A DNA stretch of 64,000 nt from contig JAQTXD010000001.1 of assembly GCA_028688955.1 (NCBI GenBank), positions 62,001 through 126,000 on the forward strand. Reading direction: 5' to 3'. Every line of letters starts with the position of its first letter. Positions within the stretch are counted from its first letter, which is position 1. The position numbers and the translations under genes were made by a program. The notes under the pieces were generated by a model. It did not search any database and had not been told where the DNA came from. It saw nothing but the letters and a program-made list of their open reading frames with translations. This document shows positions 35,972 through 45,472 of the stretch, piece by piece. This DNA is from Desulfuromonadaceae bacterium (lineage in GTDB: Bacteria; Desulfobacterota; Desulfuromonadia; Geobacterales; Pseudopelobacteraceae).

Positions 35972-37225
35972 TCAAACGGCATGATCACCATGCTCAAACG
36001 GGCTTTTCAACGGCAATCTGACGGTAAAGGTCGTACCGACACCGGGTTGGCTATCAACAACGATGCTACCCCCGTGCTTACGGATAATATCCGCAGAAAT
36101 TGATAAGCCGAGTCCGGTACCCTTGCCGGCAGCCTTGGTTGTATAGAACGGCTCAAATATCCGCTGCATGACATCTTCAGACATTCCTTTGCCGTTATCC
36201 GCAATAGAAACGAATACGTTGTCACTCTCGCTCCAGGTACGAACCAGTATGTTACCCTGTTTTTCCATAGCCTGAGCGGCATTGACCAGAAGATTAAGAA
36301 ACACCTGATTCAGTTGTTGCGGATAGCAGGTAATTTCCGGAATTTCACCAAAGTCACGATCAAGAGTAGTGATGTACTTCAGCTCGTTCCAGGCGATACT
36401 GATAGTAATTTCCAGTGCTTCATTCAGATTTGTACGACAACATTCCGCCTGATCGACACGTGAGAAGCTTTTCAGATTTTGAACGATATTCCGGACCCTG
36501 TTCGCTCCGTCAAGACTCTCGTTTACCAGTTCCCGTACATCGCTGATAATGTAATCGACCTTGAGCTTCTGCCGTAGTTTATCAAGTTCACCCATACCGG
36601 GATGATCCGGACAGGAACCAAGTGATTGCAGCAGCGCCGCAATATAATCATCAAGTCGATCAGCATATTTGCCCAGTGACGTCAGGTTACTGGTGATAAA
36701 CCCCATTGGGTTGTTGATCTCGTGTGCGACACCGGCCGCAAGTTGACCAATAGAGGCCATCTTTTCCTGCTGTATGATCTGCCCCTGCATTTGTTTCAAT
36801 ATAATTTCACTCTGCTTTCGTTCGGTAATATCGGTAAACGTGCCGACAATACCACCGGATTTTCCTTTATCGGAAAGAAACGGAGCCCTCGTTATGATTA
36901 CATCAACACTCTGTCCGGAGACATCAACAAGGCGGGCTTCATAGCGACATGATTGATTTGTTTTCAAACATTCTTTATCCATGCGCTCATGCTCAGCACT
37001 TGGCTGCATGGGATTTATGCCGCGAATACTGCGGCTGATCAGCTCATGCTGCGTCATTCCAAAAAATTGTTCAAATGCCCGGTTGCATCCGATGTAGTGG
37101 CCAACACGATCCAGATAGAATACCGGCGCGGGGATGGCATTGATAATCTCTTGCGTGAAGCGCAACTGTTGGTCAAGACGATCCAACAGTTTATTTTCAC
37201 CACGTTCTTTTAAAGTGCTGTCCAT
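35972..37225 (-). CDS. PAS histidine kinase (soluble)
   Basis: About 417 residues: a coiled-coil start, PAS/PAC domain (about 20-145; AIPAPVFYLDRVGHYIGCN ... FTDITERK), HisKA with His in [15 protein letters not shown], and HATPase ([24 protein letters not shown]). No membrane helix. The ATG at 37225 has AAGGGG upstream; a GTG two codons earlier is also possible. Its kinase core is nearly the same in motif wording as those of the two kinases upstream, indicating duplication. Confidence 0.92.
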   Translation of the reverse strand: MDSTLKERGENKLLDRLDQQLRFTQEIINAIPAPVFYLDRVGHYIGCNRAFEQFFGMTQHELISRSIRGINPMQPSAEHERMDKECLKTNQSCRYEARLVDVSGQSVDVIITRAPFLSDKGKSGGIVGTFTDITERKQSEIILKQMQGQIIQQEKMASIGQLAAGVAHEINNPMGFITSNLTSLGKYADRLDDYIAALLQSLGSCPDHPGMGELDKLRQKLKVDYIISDVRELVNESLDGANRVRNIVQNLKSFSRVDQAECCRTNLNEALEITISIAWNELKYITTLDRDFGEIPEITCYPQQLNQVFLNLLVNAAQAMEKQGNILVRTWSESDNVFVSIADNGKGMSEDVMQRIFEPFYTTKAAGKGTGLGLSISADIIRKHGGSIVVDSQPGVGTTFTVRLPLKSPFEHGDHAV

Positions 37226-37335
37226 TGTCACCCCTTGTCAATCTAATGGTGAGACTTGAAATGGCATTTTCAAGAAAACTTTCCTTTGTTATTACACCGT
37301 AGCTCAGTAGATTCATGTTTCAAATATTTTAATAT

Positions 37336-38601
37336 CTAATAATTTGTGCTGCCATCTTGCGGGAATCCGCGGATCGGCAACCTGACGATGAATGTCGTTC
37401 CATGGCCGTATTCACTTTCAACGTAAATATCTCCTCCATGTTTATGAATAATGTCATAACTGATTGAGAGTCCGAGGCCGGTTCCTTTACCTACTTCTTT
37501 CGTCGTAAAAAACGGATCGAAAATTTTGGTACGGATATCTTCCGGTATTCCTTTACCGGTATCGGCGACAGATACATACAGATTCTCGTGGTCTAACCAG
37601 GTTCGAATCGTTATGATGCCATGCTCTTCAATAGCCTGGCCGGCATTTGTCAACAGATTGATGAATACCTGGCTTATCTGTTGCGGGTGGCAGACAATTT
37701 CGGGAATATCTCCAAAATATCGTTCAACATCGGCTACATATTTAATTTCATTACAGGCAATATTCAAGGCGCTTTCCAGACATCTGTTCAGGTCGGCACG
37801 CACCGGCTTGACCTGGTCGGGCCGGGAAAGGTTTGTCAGATCGTTAACAATATTTTTGACCCGTAGCGTTCCATCCAGGCTTTCATCAATCAATTGACCG
37901 GTGTCTTTTATGACATAGTCAATTTTAAGACGCGTCCGCTCTGCAGAGACCCTCGATAGTGCATCGATGCAGTCCCTATCAATAATCGTCAGATATTCGT
38001 CAATTTTGGCAAAATATTTTTTCAGGGTACCGAGATTGCTGGAGATGAAACCTATCGGATTGTTAATCTCATGAGCAACACCTGCCGCCATTTGCCCGAT
38101 TGATGCCATTTTCTCCTGCTGGAACATCTGTACCTGCATGACATTCCTGGCATCCATCTCTGCCTGAAGAAGCGCCTGGGTACGTTCCAGCTCTTCCACA
38201 CGTTCTCCTGCCTGGCGACGCAGGAAATTAAGTTCCAGGTGGGTACGAACCCGCAATAACAGAATTTCTGATTCAAACGGTTTGATGACAAAATCTATCG
38301 CTCCACACTTGAATCCTGCAACCTGTGTCTCGGTTTCGTAATCAGCACTGATAAAAATGACCGGAATATCTTTTGTTCTCGACTCTGCTTTGAGGCGACG
38401 ACAGACTTCAAGGCCGCTCATGCCCGGCATGTTGATATCCAGAAGAATGAGATCGGGGAGTATGTTCTCAACGATTTCGAACGCACGTTCTCCACTACCG
38501 GCCATCAGGCATTGATAGCCGCATTGAGACAGAATAGAGCAGAGTATAGTGAGAATTGCCGGCGTATCATCTACGGCCAGAATAACGGGATGTTCTTTCA
38601 T
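37336..38601 (-). CDS. Receiver-histidine kinase hybrid
   Basis: 421 residues with the receiver first (Asp in [22 protein letters not shown]), then a coiled coil (about 125-160), HisKA ([16 protein letters not shown]) and HATPase ([24 protein letters not shown]). A receiver placed before the kinase core suggests control by an upstream kinase, i.e. a relay. Its receiver lacks the KPW signature shared by the other five. It lies 127 nt downstream of the large sensor kinase. Confidence 0.93.
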   Translation of the reverse strand: MKEHPVILAVDDTPAILTILCSILSQCGYQCLMAGSGERAFEIVENILPDLILLDINMPGMSGLEVCRRLKAESRTKDIPVIFISADYETETQVAGFKCGAIDFVIKPFESEILLLRVRTHLELNFLRRQAGERVEELERTQALLQAEMDARNVMQVQMFQQEKMASIGQMAAGVAHEINNPIGFISSNLGTLKKYFAKIDEYLTIIDRDCIDALSRVSAERTRLKIDYVIKDTGQLIDESLDGTLRVKNIVNDLTNLSRPDQVKPVRADLNRCLESALNIACNEIKYVADVERYFGDIPEIVCHPQQISQVFINLLTNAGQAIEEHGIITIRTWLDHENLYVSVADTGKGIPEDIRTKIFDPFFTTKEVGKGTGLGLSISYDIIHKHGGDIYVESEYGHGTTFIVRLPIRGFPQDGSTNY

Positions 38602-38727
38602 TACCTACCCTCCAGAAATTCTGATGTGTTACTCAGGTACGGGGTTTCCAAGAGATTCTTCGCAGCCCACCAGTTGTCGCCGGCATTATATTGAAAAAAA
38701 TCTGGCATTACAGTCTGCACATCGACC

Positions 38728-41700
38728 TTACACCTGCTCTATAATTTCTGCACTTTCCAACTCTTTAGGGCCATCCACCGGCAGCTTGACGATAAAGGTG
38801 GCGCCGCGGCCAATTTCGCTTTCAACAGTGATGCTCCCACCATGCTTACGAATAATGTCATAACTGATGGAAAGCCCCAATCCCGTTCCCTTGCCAACCT
38901 CTTTTGTTGTAAAAAATGGTTCAAAAATCCTTTTCTGAATGTCTTCGGCAATGCCACAACCGGTATCGGCTATTGAAACAAAGACATGTTCCTCCTCATA
39001 CCAGGTACGAACTGTGATTATCCCCTGGCTGTTGCCAAGTGCATGGGCTGCATTCACCAGCAGATTGAGAAATACCTGATTCAGCTGCTGTGGATGACAT
39101 TTTATGGCGGGAATATCTCCAAATTCACGGGTGAGAGTGGCAACATATTTGATTTCATTCCATGCGATATTGATTGTAGTCTCGAGCGCGTCGTTGAGGT
39201 TTAACAGTGCACTCTCTGCCTGATCAACCCGGGAAAAGCTCTTGAGATCCTGGACGATACGCCGCACCCGACCGGCACCGTCCTGGCTTTCGGTAATCAG
39301 CTGCCGCGAATCGTCCATGATGTAGTCGATCTTGAGCCGCTTTCTCAACGCTTTCAGATTTTCGGTCTCTTCACTGCCGGCAGATGCGACCAGAATCTGA
39401 TCTCCGGCCGCGATAAACTCCGACAGCCGGTCGATGTATTTATTCAACGTAGTCAGATTACTGGATATAAACCCCATCGGGTTGTTTATTTCATGAGCTA
39501 CTCCCGCAGCAAGTTGACCTATAGAAGCCATCTTTTCCTGCTGAAATATCTGAACTTGTGCTTCTTTCAACTCAGAGTAGGTCTTTTCCAGTTCTTGTGT
39601 TGCTATGCGCAATTCGGTTGTATCATTAAGCGAAACGACATAGCCCGTTACTTCGTCAACATTTTTTATCGAATATATGGTGATGTCATAGGTTCTGCCG
39701 GAACCCGGATGATGCATTTCCCCACTGACACCGTCAAACGTTACAAAACGGAATCCTGCGGCGTAAATGAGCTCCCTCCAGTCACTACCGAGCAGAGTGG
39801 CATAAGGTTTACCGGTTGCCTCCGACAGCAGCTTGTTGAAGCGGCGGATTCTGTGGTCGGCATCGGTCAAAATCACAAAATCCTGCAAATGGTCAAGAGT
39901 TTGCTCCCATTCTCTTTTGGCTAGTTCCACCTGACTGAAGAGATGTTCCAGCTGTCCATGTTTTTCTTCAAGTTCCAATCGACTATTTGCCAGCTCCGCC
40001 TCTACGGCTTTTCGATCAGTGATGTCTTCTTTGATCGCCAGATACCCGGAAATCCGGTGTTCCTTGTCGTACAGAGGTGAAATTGAGGCATATTCCCAAT
40101 ATAATGTGCCGTCCCGACGCATGTTATGGAACTCCCCCCGCCACTCCCTGCCTGAGGTAATCGTTTTCCATAATTCAGCGTACCCCTCAGGAGACAATTC
40201 ACCTGATTTGAGAATACGGGGGTTCTGGCCAATGGCTTCAGCAAAGGTATATCCGGTTGTCTGTAAAAATTTAGGATTGACGTATTCAATATTCCCATCA
40301 ACATCAGTAATAACAATAGTCGCAGGACTCTGCTCAACCGCGCGTGACATTTTACGAGTCTGCTCATCCAGCTTTTGCTGTTCCGTTACATCGACAAAAG
40401 CACCAACAATGCCGCCCAAATCACCGTCTATCGAATAAAAGGGCGCCTTGGTAATCAATACATGACGTATCTGGCCGTCGTAACGCAGCAATTCACTTTC
40501 ATAACTGAATCCAGATCTCCCGCTGATTACTTCGGCATCATGCTGTAACGTGTCCACCGCGTATATTCCGGGCATAATATCAGCTATAGTTTTACCGATC
40601 AGATCAGGAAGCGAGCGCCCGACAAATGCCTGAAACGATTTATTGCAGCCGATATAGGCACCCGTAATATCTTTGTAGAACACCGGATTCGGTATAGTAT
40701 CCAGAATTTCCTGCAGAAAGATATTGTGGCTGGACAACTTTTCCTGTGCAAGTTTTCGATCCGTGATATCTTCAAGCGTTTCAACGGCAGCAGCAATTTC
40801 ATTGTGGCTGTTCATGATTGGAGATGCCTCAAAAAACAGGTAGCGCCGTTTTCCGTTGATATCGTCAAACCACCCCTCTGCCTGATACGACCCATCAATA
40901 AATCGTGACCTTTCGAATTCTGAATAGTACTTATCAATATGCTTAAGATTGTGATCAATAACAAGATCAGCAAGAACGGGGCGCTCAGACGTATAAAACG
41001 GCGACCATTGAAGTTTGGTCGTAACCATCTCACGTGAACTTTTACCTGTCAGTTTGACAAGGGCATCATTCCAAAAGAGGATAGTGTGATTAGAGTCAAT
41101 GACAAACATCGGGGCAGCGGCATTCTGAATAACGCCACTGAAAAAATCTCTCTCGTCTTTAAGCATCTGTTTGGCACTGTTCATTTCTCCAAGCATGGTG
41201 TTAAACGCGACAGAGAGCCGTTCAATTTCATCTCCGGTTTTTATCTCTATCGGTTGCCACGCATCAACTCCAGATGTAAAAGAATCGATATGGTGCGTTA
41301 ACAAACTGATCGGTCTTGTTAAGCCCCTGGTTACAAACCATACCACCAGTAGCGAGATTATAATTCCGCATACGGAAAGCATTATGGCGTTATACGCAAG
41401 TTCAGTAAGTGGTTTGAACGCCTCATCAGAGGGGATATTAGCCACGAGAATCCAGCCGGTATCGCCAACTTTCCTGAATGAACTTAATACTTGCTGCCCT
41501 TTTGAGCTCACGTTATCAAGGGACCCTTCAAATCCAAGTAGCGCCTTATCAATGCCCTTATTTTTGCCTTCCGGTATTACTTCAAGAATACGAGACTTGT
41601 CAGGATGTGACAGAATAGTTCTGTTATTAATAAGATACAGATATCCCCCCGTACCGATGCCCTTTGAAGAAAGGCTGGTCAGGAATTCATCCGAGTCGAG

Positions 41701-42264
41701 TGAATGATATCCTGCGAGAAGACAGATAACGCGGTCATTATCATCCCGTATGGGAACGACCATGGCGATCATTGCAGGGTTGGGAGGAACAGTGAACTGG
41801 AAAGGTTTTGATAGTACCGGTGTTCCTGACTTGAGTGCACGGATTATGTACTCATTTGATGCAAAATCCCTCCCGACCAGTTCAGAATAGCCCATACTTT
41901 CGGCAAGAACTCTTCCACCTGTTCCGATCACCAGAAAACCGGCGTCAAAAATCATACTTGTCGGGCTTGCAGCCGTGAGAGCTCGCTGAAGCTCTAAAGG
42001 GTTCGAAAGAACACTACTGTCGATATTGGTTGCAGCGAGAGACAGCTGATGTCGTGCAAGTTCAACACGCCCGTTTAACTGTTCTGCAATTTCAGAAACC
42101 AGTGTAAATTGCTGTTTAAATATTGAATCCCGAAGAACGGTATGGAAGTAGGAGAAGAGAATCCAGGAAACGACGAGAACCATGACAGTAACAGTGACAA
42201 ATACCGTTAAAGTAACTTTGTTTTTGATACTCGCTTTATTATCACTATCAGGACGCAGCAACAT
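38728..42264 (-). CDS. Large membrane sensor histidine kinase, dCache-HAMP-multi-PAS
   Basis: 1178 residues. Membrane helix (about 18-38), extracytoplasmic double-Cache sensor (about 45-285; GTGGYLYLINNRTILSHPD), second helix (about 294-312), HAMP (to about 365), then four PAS/PAC units (about 375-900, each closing with a DITDRK/DVTEQQ/DTTELR-type motif), HisKA ([18 protein letters not shown]) and HATPase ([25 protein letters not shown]). The ATG at 42264 is preceded by GGAGG; an ATG four codons earlier lacks spacing. It is the only transmembrane sensor of the cluster and probably feeds external signals into it. Confidence 0.93.
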   Translation of the reverse strand: MLLRPDSDNKASIKNKVTLTVFVTVTVMVLVVSWILFSYFHTVLRDSIFKQQFTLVSEIAEQLNGRVELARHQLSLAATNIDSSVLSNPLELQRALTAASPTSMIFDAGFLVIGTGGRVLAESMGYSELVGRDFASNEYIIRALKSGTPVLSKPFQFTVPPNPAMIAMVVPIRDDNDRVICLLAGYHSLDSDEFLTSLSSKGIGTGGYLYLINNRTILSHPDKSRILEVIPEGKNKGIDKALLGFEGSLDNVSSKGQQVLSSFRKVGDTGWILVANIPSDEAFKPLTELAYNAIMLSVCGIIISLLVVWFVTRGLTRPISLLTHHIDSFTSGVDAWQPIEIKTGDEIERLSVAFNTMLGEMNSAKQMLKDERDFFSGVIQNAAAPMFVIDSNHTILFWNDALVKLTGKSSREMVTTKLQWSPFYTSERPVLADLVIDHNLKHIDKYYSEFERSRFIDGSYQAEGWFDDINGKRRYLFFEASPIMNSHNEIAAAVETLEDITDRKLAQEKLSSHNIFLQEILDTIPNPVFYKDITGAYIGCNKSFQAFVGRSLPDLIGKTIADIMPGIYAVDTLQHDAEVISGRSGFSYESELLRYDGQIRHVLITKAPFYSIDGDLGGIVGAFVDVTEQQKLDEQTRKMSRAVEQSPATIVITDVDGNIEYVNPKFLQTTGYTFAEAIGQNPRILKSGELSPEGYAELWKTITSGREWRGEFHNMRRDGTLYWEYASISPLYDKEHRISGYLAIKEDITDRKAVEAELANSRLELEEKHGQLEHLFSQVELAKREWEQTLDHLQDFVILTDADHRIRRFNKLLSEATGKPYATLLGSDWRELIYAAGFRFVTFDGVSGEMHHPGSGRTYDITIYSIKNVDEVTGYVVSLNDTTELRIATQELEKTYSELKEAQVQIFQQEKMASIGQLAAGVAHEINNPMGFISSNLTTLNKYIDRLSEFIAAGDQILVASAGSEETENLKALRKRLKIDYIMDDSRQLITESQDGAGRVRRIVQDLKSFSRVDQAESALLNLNDALETTINIAWNEIKYVATLTREFGDIPAIKCHPQQLNQVFLNLLVNAAHALGNSQGIITVRTWYEEEHVFVSIADTGCGIAEDIQKRIFEPFFTTKEVGKGTGLGLSISYDIIRKHGGSITVESEIGRGATFIVKLPVDGPKELESAEIIEQV

Positions 42265-42458
42265 CTTCGCCTCCATAAAAATGCATCACAACACGTGCCG
42301 GACTACGGTCTATAATCAAACATATTTTCGCCAGTCTTCATACATGATAGCCGAGATAGCGACACAATCAAGTCAAGTACGATAAATGGTAAATATTTAG
42401 ATGTAGTTGAAGGGAGAAGGAAGTGCATTCACGATGGTATACATGAAGATTTCTGCAG

Positions 42459-43184
42459 TTATTCGTGATGATCAATAGTGAACTGTTTTACGTGATTATC
42501 ATTAGTATCAGGACTATGAACCACATATATGTTCTTGATTGCCGATATAATTTTTTCGTCATCCACCATTATCGCAGCAGGTATAAACAGATCGACTTCA
42601 TTACATATGATACCGGTCTGGCCACGAACCAACTCCTGAAACAGGTTCATTTCCCTGGAAAAAAGCTGAATAAAGGTAAAACGCAGATCATGCAGTATTC
42701 TCGGGTCTGTCCCTGTGAAATTCAAGGTACACCATTCATCAAACAGTTCTTCGCCTGAAACATCAATCAATGGAATTCCGTTCAGGCGGCACGTCATCGG
42801 ACGATAATCGTACACAAGGCATTCACCTTTTTCAGACAGCAGCAAACAGGGCGTTTCATCCTCTTCCGGCATAAGTTCATCCCAATCTTCATCAGGAATA
42901 ACATTCAGAAGCCACGGTTCTATAAACTCTGTATTGATAAGAGAGAGTCGCTCCAGACGCCGGGATGCAGCCAGTATAAGCTCAGACTTCACTGATTGGG
43001 GGAGTCTGTCAAAGCCGCGCTTGAGATAATAACCATCAAGGAGGGTGATATCAAAAAGCCCCCGGCAGCACTCAGAACAGCCATTCCGACATGCTATCAT
43101 ACCCGGATGCAGATTCATGCAGCGGCGAAACCACTCATCAACCTCACGTAATAAGCTGCCATATTTATCAAGTATTGTGTTCAT
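42459..43184 (-). CDS. YkgJ-type Cys-cluster (zinc/iron-chelating) protein
   Basis: About 241 residues. A CXXXCXXCC motif (CRNGCSECC) plus a downstream CLLLSEKGECLVYDYRPMTCR segment match the YkgJ/FliB-like family, whose Cys residues bind a metal or iron-sulfur centre. Biochemical role of the family is unsettled; one branch (FliB) methylates flagellin. The ATG at 43184 is chosen because the longer frame is not conserved-looking; its ribosome site is weak. It lies between the CheX-like gene and the large kinase. Confidence 0.78.
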   Translation of the reverse strand: MNTILDKYGSLLREVDEWFRRCMNLHPGMIACRNGCSECCRGLFDITLLDGYYLKRGFDRLPQSVKSELILAASRRLERLSLINTEFIEPWLLNVIPDEDWDELMPEEDETPCLLLSEKGECLVYDYRPMTCRLNGIPLIDVSGEELFDEWCTLNFTGTDPRILHDLRFTFIQLFSREMNLFQELVRGQTGIICNEVDLFIPAAIMVDDEKIISAIKNIYVVHSPDTNDNHVKQFTIDHHE

Positions 43185-43300
43185 ATCATTGGACGGGCAG
43201 AATGCAGTGTCTTTGCGTGCGGGATGCCGGTACAGCACACCCTGCACGCTCGGACACAATGGGGAAGAGCAAAGGGGATGGAAACATCACTGATGCAAAA

Positions 43301-43798
43301 CTACATGTACACCATAACGGTAATGGATATTGAACCATCTACCGTTTTGAAAGGTATTGTCACTCCCTTACACTGAACGTTGATACTCGTCTTTTCGTTG
43401 GCTTCGGGTGGCTCTGACATTGCCCTCAGCTGTCCCGAAACAACGAGTGGCAGGCCTAAAGCGACACTGCCGTATTGTTCGTGATATTTGGTCTTAAATA
43501 CTCCGGCTATATTATTCGCCAGTTCTCCCATGGCATCACGTATACATTCTTCGTCGGCTTCATCAACCATCAACAACTCTTTGGCAACGCGCTGAGCACT
43601 TGCCTTGTTTGTGGCGATAATGATGTAACCAACCCGGTCACCGGCAATGCCGACAATACCGGTCACATCTGAATCCACCGGCTCAACTTTTTTTTCAACC
43701 TTTCCGGCAAGAAGGTCGATATTCATGTAACTTTTAAACGTGTCCTGCGTTGCGGACATAATAGTAAACATGATTTCTTCGAATGATATAAGCGCCAA
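43301..43798 (-). CDS. Stand-alone CheX-like CheY-phosphatase
   Basis: 165 residues with the CheX/CheC alpha-beta fold: IVGIAGDRVGYIIIATN, then the catalytic helix CIRDAMGELANNIAGVFK, whose Glu...Asn (ELANN) spacing corresponds to the EXXN phosphatase motif, and a second beta half (GVTIPFKTVDGSISITVMV). CheX removes phosphate from receiver domains. No chemotaxis genes are nearby; the next genes downstream encode many receivers. The start is TTG at 43798 with a strong AGGAGGG. Confidence 0.82.
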   Translation of the reverse strand: MALISFEEIMFTIMSATQDTFKSYMNIDLLAGKVEKKVEPVDSDVTGIVGIAGDRVGYIIIATNKASAQRVAKELLMVDEADEECIRDAMGELANNIAGVFKTKYHEQYGSVALGLPLVVSGQLRAMSEPPEANEKTSINVQCKGVTIPFKTVDGSISITVMVYM

Positions 43799-43838
43799 AA
43801 GCCTACCCTCCTGAACAGCAGTAATTTAGCGAGGAATT

Positions 43839-44330
43839 CTATTTCAGTGTGAGCACAAATTCAACAAGACCTTCAACCTGCTCCTTATCAACCTGGCTGC
43901 TGAAGGACGGCATACCGCCCGGTCTGCCTTCAGATATTGATTTGGTAATATCAAGTCGTGATTTACCGTATTTATATTTCGAAGACGTCAAATCCGGGCC
44001 GACGCCACCTTTGGCATTTTCACCGTGGCAAGAGACGCAGAGACTGCTGAACAGTTGTTTACCGGCAGCAACGTACGCTTCAACCTTGTGACCACTTGTA
44101 CCGGAAGATGACCCGGTTGTCTCAACTGCTTTGTGAGCGAGCTGTTTTTGTTCAGAACGTGCCTTCTTTGCAGCGTCGGCTTCAGCCTGTGAACTCCATC
44201 CACTGAACAGATAGTATCCCATAAAGACTACGCCCCACAGCGCCAAAACAGTAAAAAGTAATCTGAAGATGCCGGGAGAACTTTTTTCATCGCGATATTT
44301 TATTCCATCGTATTCATGCTGTTCTGACAT
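43839..44330 (-). CDS. ccoP: cbb3 oxidase subunit III (CcoP-like), monohaem
   Basis: 163 residues: a CcoP-like N-terminus (EYDGIKYRDEKSSPG, one helix at about 22-44), a Ser/Gly/Lys-rich linker and one cytochrome c domain with CVSCH (98-102) and a GGMPSF Met-ligand motif. Ordinary CcoP has two haem domains, so this one is short by one; CcoO upstream has an extra one. It passes electrons to the catalytic subunit. Follows ccoQ after 24 nt with AAGGAG upstream. Confidence 0.85.
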   Translation of the reverse strand: MSEQHEYDGIKYRDEKSSPGIFRLLFTVLALWGVVFMGYYLFSGWSSQAEADAAKKARSEQKQLAHKAVETTGSSSGTSGHKVEAYVAAGKQLFSSLCVSCHGENAKGGVGPDLTSSKYKYGKSRLDITKSISEGRPGGMPSFSSQVDKEQVEGLVEFVLTLK

Positions 44331-44354
44331 ATTTCAGCTCCTTGTAAATAAATA

Positions 44355-44495
44355 TTAGTCGTCCTCAAGCATCCTGTGTTTCGGTTCTTCAAGCTTTTCC
44401 TTGCGATTTTTGCTCATCGTCGCCACAGCAATGGCACCAAGAATAGCCAGCAAAAAACCTGTCAACAGTAAGAAAACAAACCGTGCATCTATCAT
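44355..44495 (-). CDS. ccoQ: cbb3 oxidase small subunit CcoQ-like
   Basis: A 46-residue protein: one membrane helix (RFVFLLLTGFLLAILGAIA) followed by a charged tail (SKNRKEKLEEPKHRMLEDD), the size and topology of CcoQ/FixQ, which stabilises the cbb3 complex. Its ATG overlaps the ccoO stop by one base (TAATG). It lies exactly between ccoO and ccoP. Identification is by position and shape, as CcoQ sequences are poorly conserved. Confidence 0.78.
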   Translation of the reverse strand: MIDARFVFLLLTGFLLAILGAIAVATMSKNRKEKLEEPKHRMLEDD

Positions 44496-45376
44496 TAATT
44501 TATATCCTTCTTAATGTAGGTTACCAGTTTCCAGATTTTCTGTTCGTCAAGTGAACCGCTGAAAGAAGGCATTCCATTGGCTTCAGCCCCTTGTGATATA
44601 ATTTTATACAGATCTGCATCAGTTTTGGCAGACCCTTTCAGGGCAGGGCCGATAGAACCCTGGCGTTTTTCTCCGTGACATGAAGCACAATGCTGTTTGT
44701 ACATCGACTCAGCATCTTTTTCGACCGCCTTCAGGTCGGTAAACGGATTGCTCAGAGCTGCCGGTGCCACCATTGCAGCCTCAGCTTTTTTTACCGGAAT
44801 ATCGGTTCCAAGCTTGCGCATATAGGCAATAATGGCATCCATCTCGGTTTTACCCTTGAGATCATCCAGGTCTGCTTGAGTATAGGGGAACTTGAGAAGC
44901 TTCATTTTGCGCTCGGAATAGGTGGTATCGAGCGGTACATTCAGAAAAGCGTATGACGGCATATTTGAAGCGGGGACAACCGACTGGGGGTTTGCCATAT
45001 GTTTTCGATGCCATGCACCATTCGGATCAGGGTATTTCAGGCCGATATGGGCAAGATCAGGCCCGGTACGACGTGATCCCCAGAGATGGGGGCGGTCATA
45101 CACAAATTCGCCGGATTTTGAATAGGAACCGCCATAGCCGTATCTTTCCACGTCAGAAGCAAGCGTCCTCACGGTCTGGGAATGACAATTGTTGCACCCT
45201 TCACGCATATAGAGGTCACGACCCTCCTGCTGTAGTGGCGTATATGGCTTTACTTCAGCAATCATATCTCCGGGGCCGTTAATCCACTTGAAAGGCGCAA
45301 TCATAGTAATCGTGGTGCCAACCATAATCACGACAAAGGCCAGAATGATAAAAATAACGGGATTTTTTTCCAACAT
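44495..45376 (-). CDS. ccoO: cbb3 oxidase subunit II (CcoO) with extra cytochrome c domain
   Basis: 293 residues. The N-terminal membrane helix (about 7-29) and the first 190 residues are a normal CcoO (CNNCH at 61-65; RRTGPDLAHIG; the Met ligand in ASNMPSY). A linker (about 195-215) then joins a second cytochrome c domain with CASCH (230-234) and NGMPSF. A standard CcoO ends at about 200 residues, so this is a fusion. Electrons probably go from CcoP or the extra domain to haem b of CcoN. Located 96 nt after ccoN. Confidence 0.92.
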   Translation of the reverse strand: MLEKNPVIFIILAFVVIMVGTTITMIAPFKWINGPGDMIAEVKPYTPLQQEGRDLYMREGCNNCHSQTVRTLASDVERYGYGGSYSKSGEFVYDRPHLWGSRRTGPDLAHIGLKYPDPNGAWHRKHMANPQSVVPASNMPSYAFLNVPLDTTYSERKMKLLKFPYTQADLDDLKGKTEMDAIIAYMRKLGTDIPVKKAEAAMVAPAALSNPFTDLKAVEKDAESMYKQHCASCHGEKRQGSIGPALKGSAKTDADLYKIISQGAEANGMPSFSGSLDEQKIWKLVTYIKKDIN

Positions 45377-45405
45377 AGTATCGTCCTCGTTTGTATAGAT
45401 TTTAG

Positions 45406-45419
45406 TAAGTTATAACTTA
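45406..45419. promoter_or_regulatory. 14-bp palindrome between ccoN and ccoO
   Basis: TAAGTTATAACTTA is a perfect palindrome in the 96-nt gap inside the cbb3 operon. It could be an operator or an mRNA processing or stability element adjusting the ratio of subunits. It does not match the FNR consensus (TTGAT-N4-ATCAA). Confidence 0.35.
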
Positions 45420-45472
45420 TTACGTGCGATGTAGCTGCAACGCCCCTTCACACTGAAACGCCATCAGGAAAG

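Noticed and set aside
45377..45472. FNR box controlling the cbb3 operon
   Set aside because: The palindrome there does not match TTGAT-N4-ATCAA, and none was seen upstream of ccoN either.
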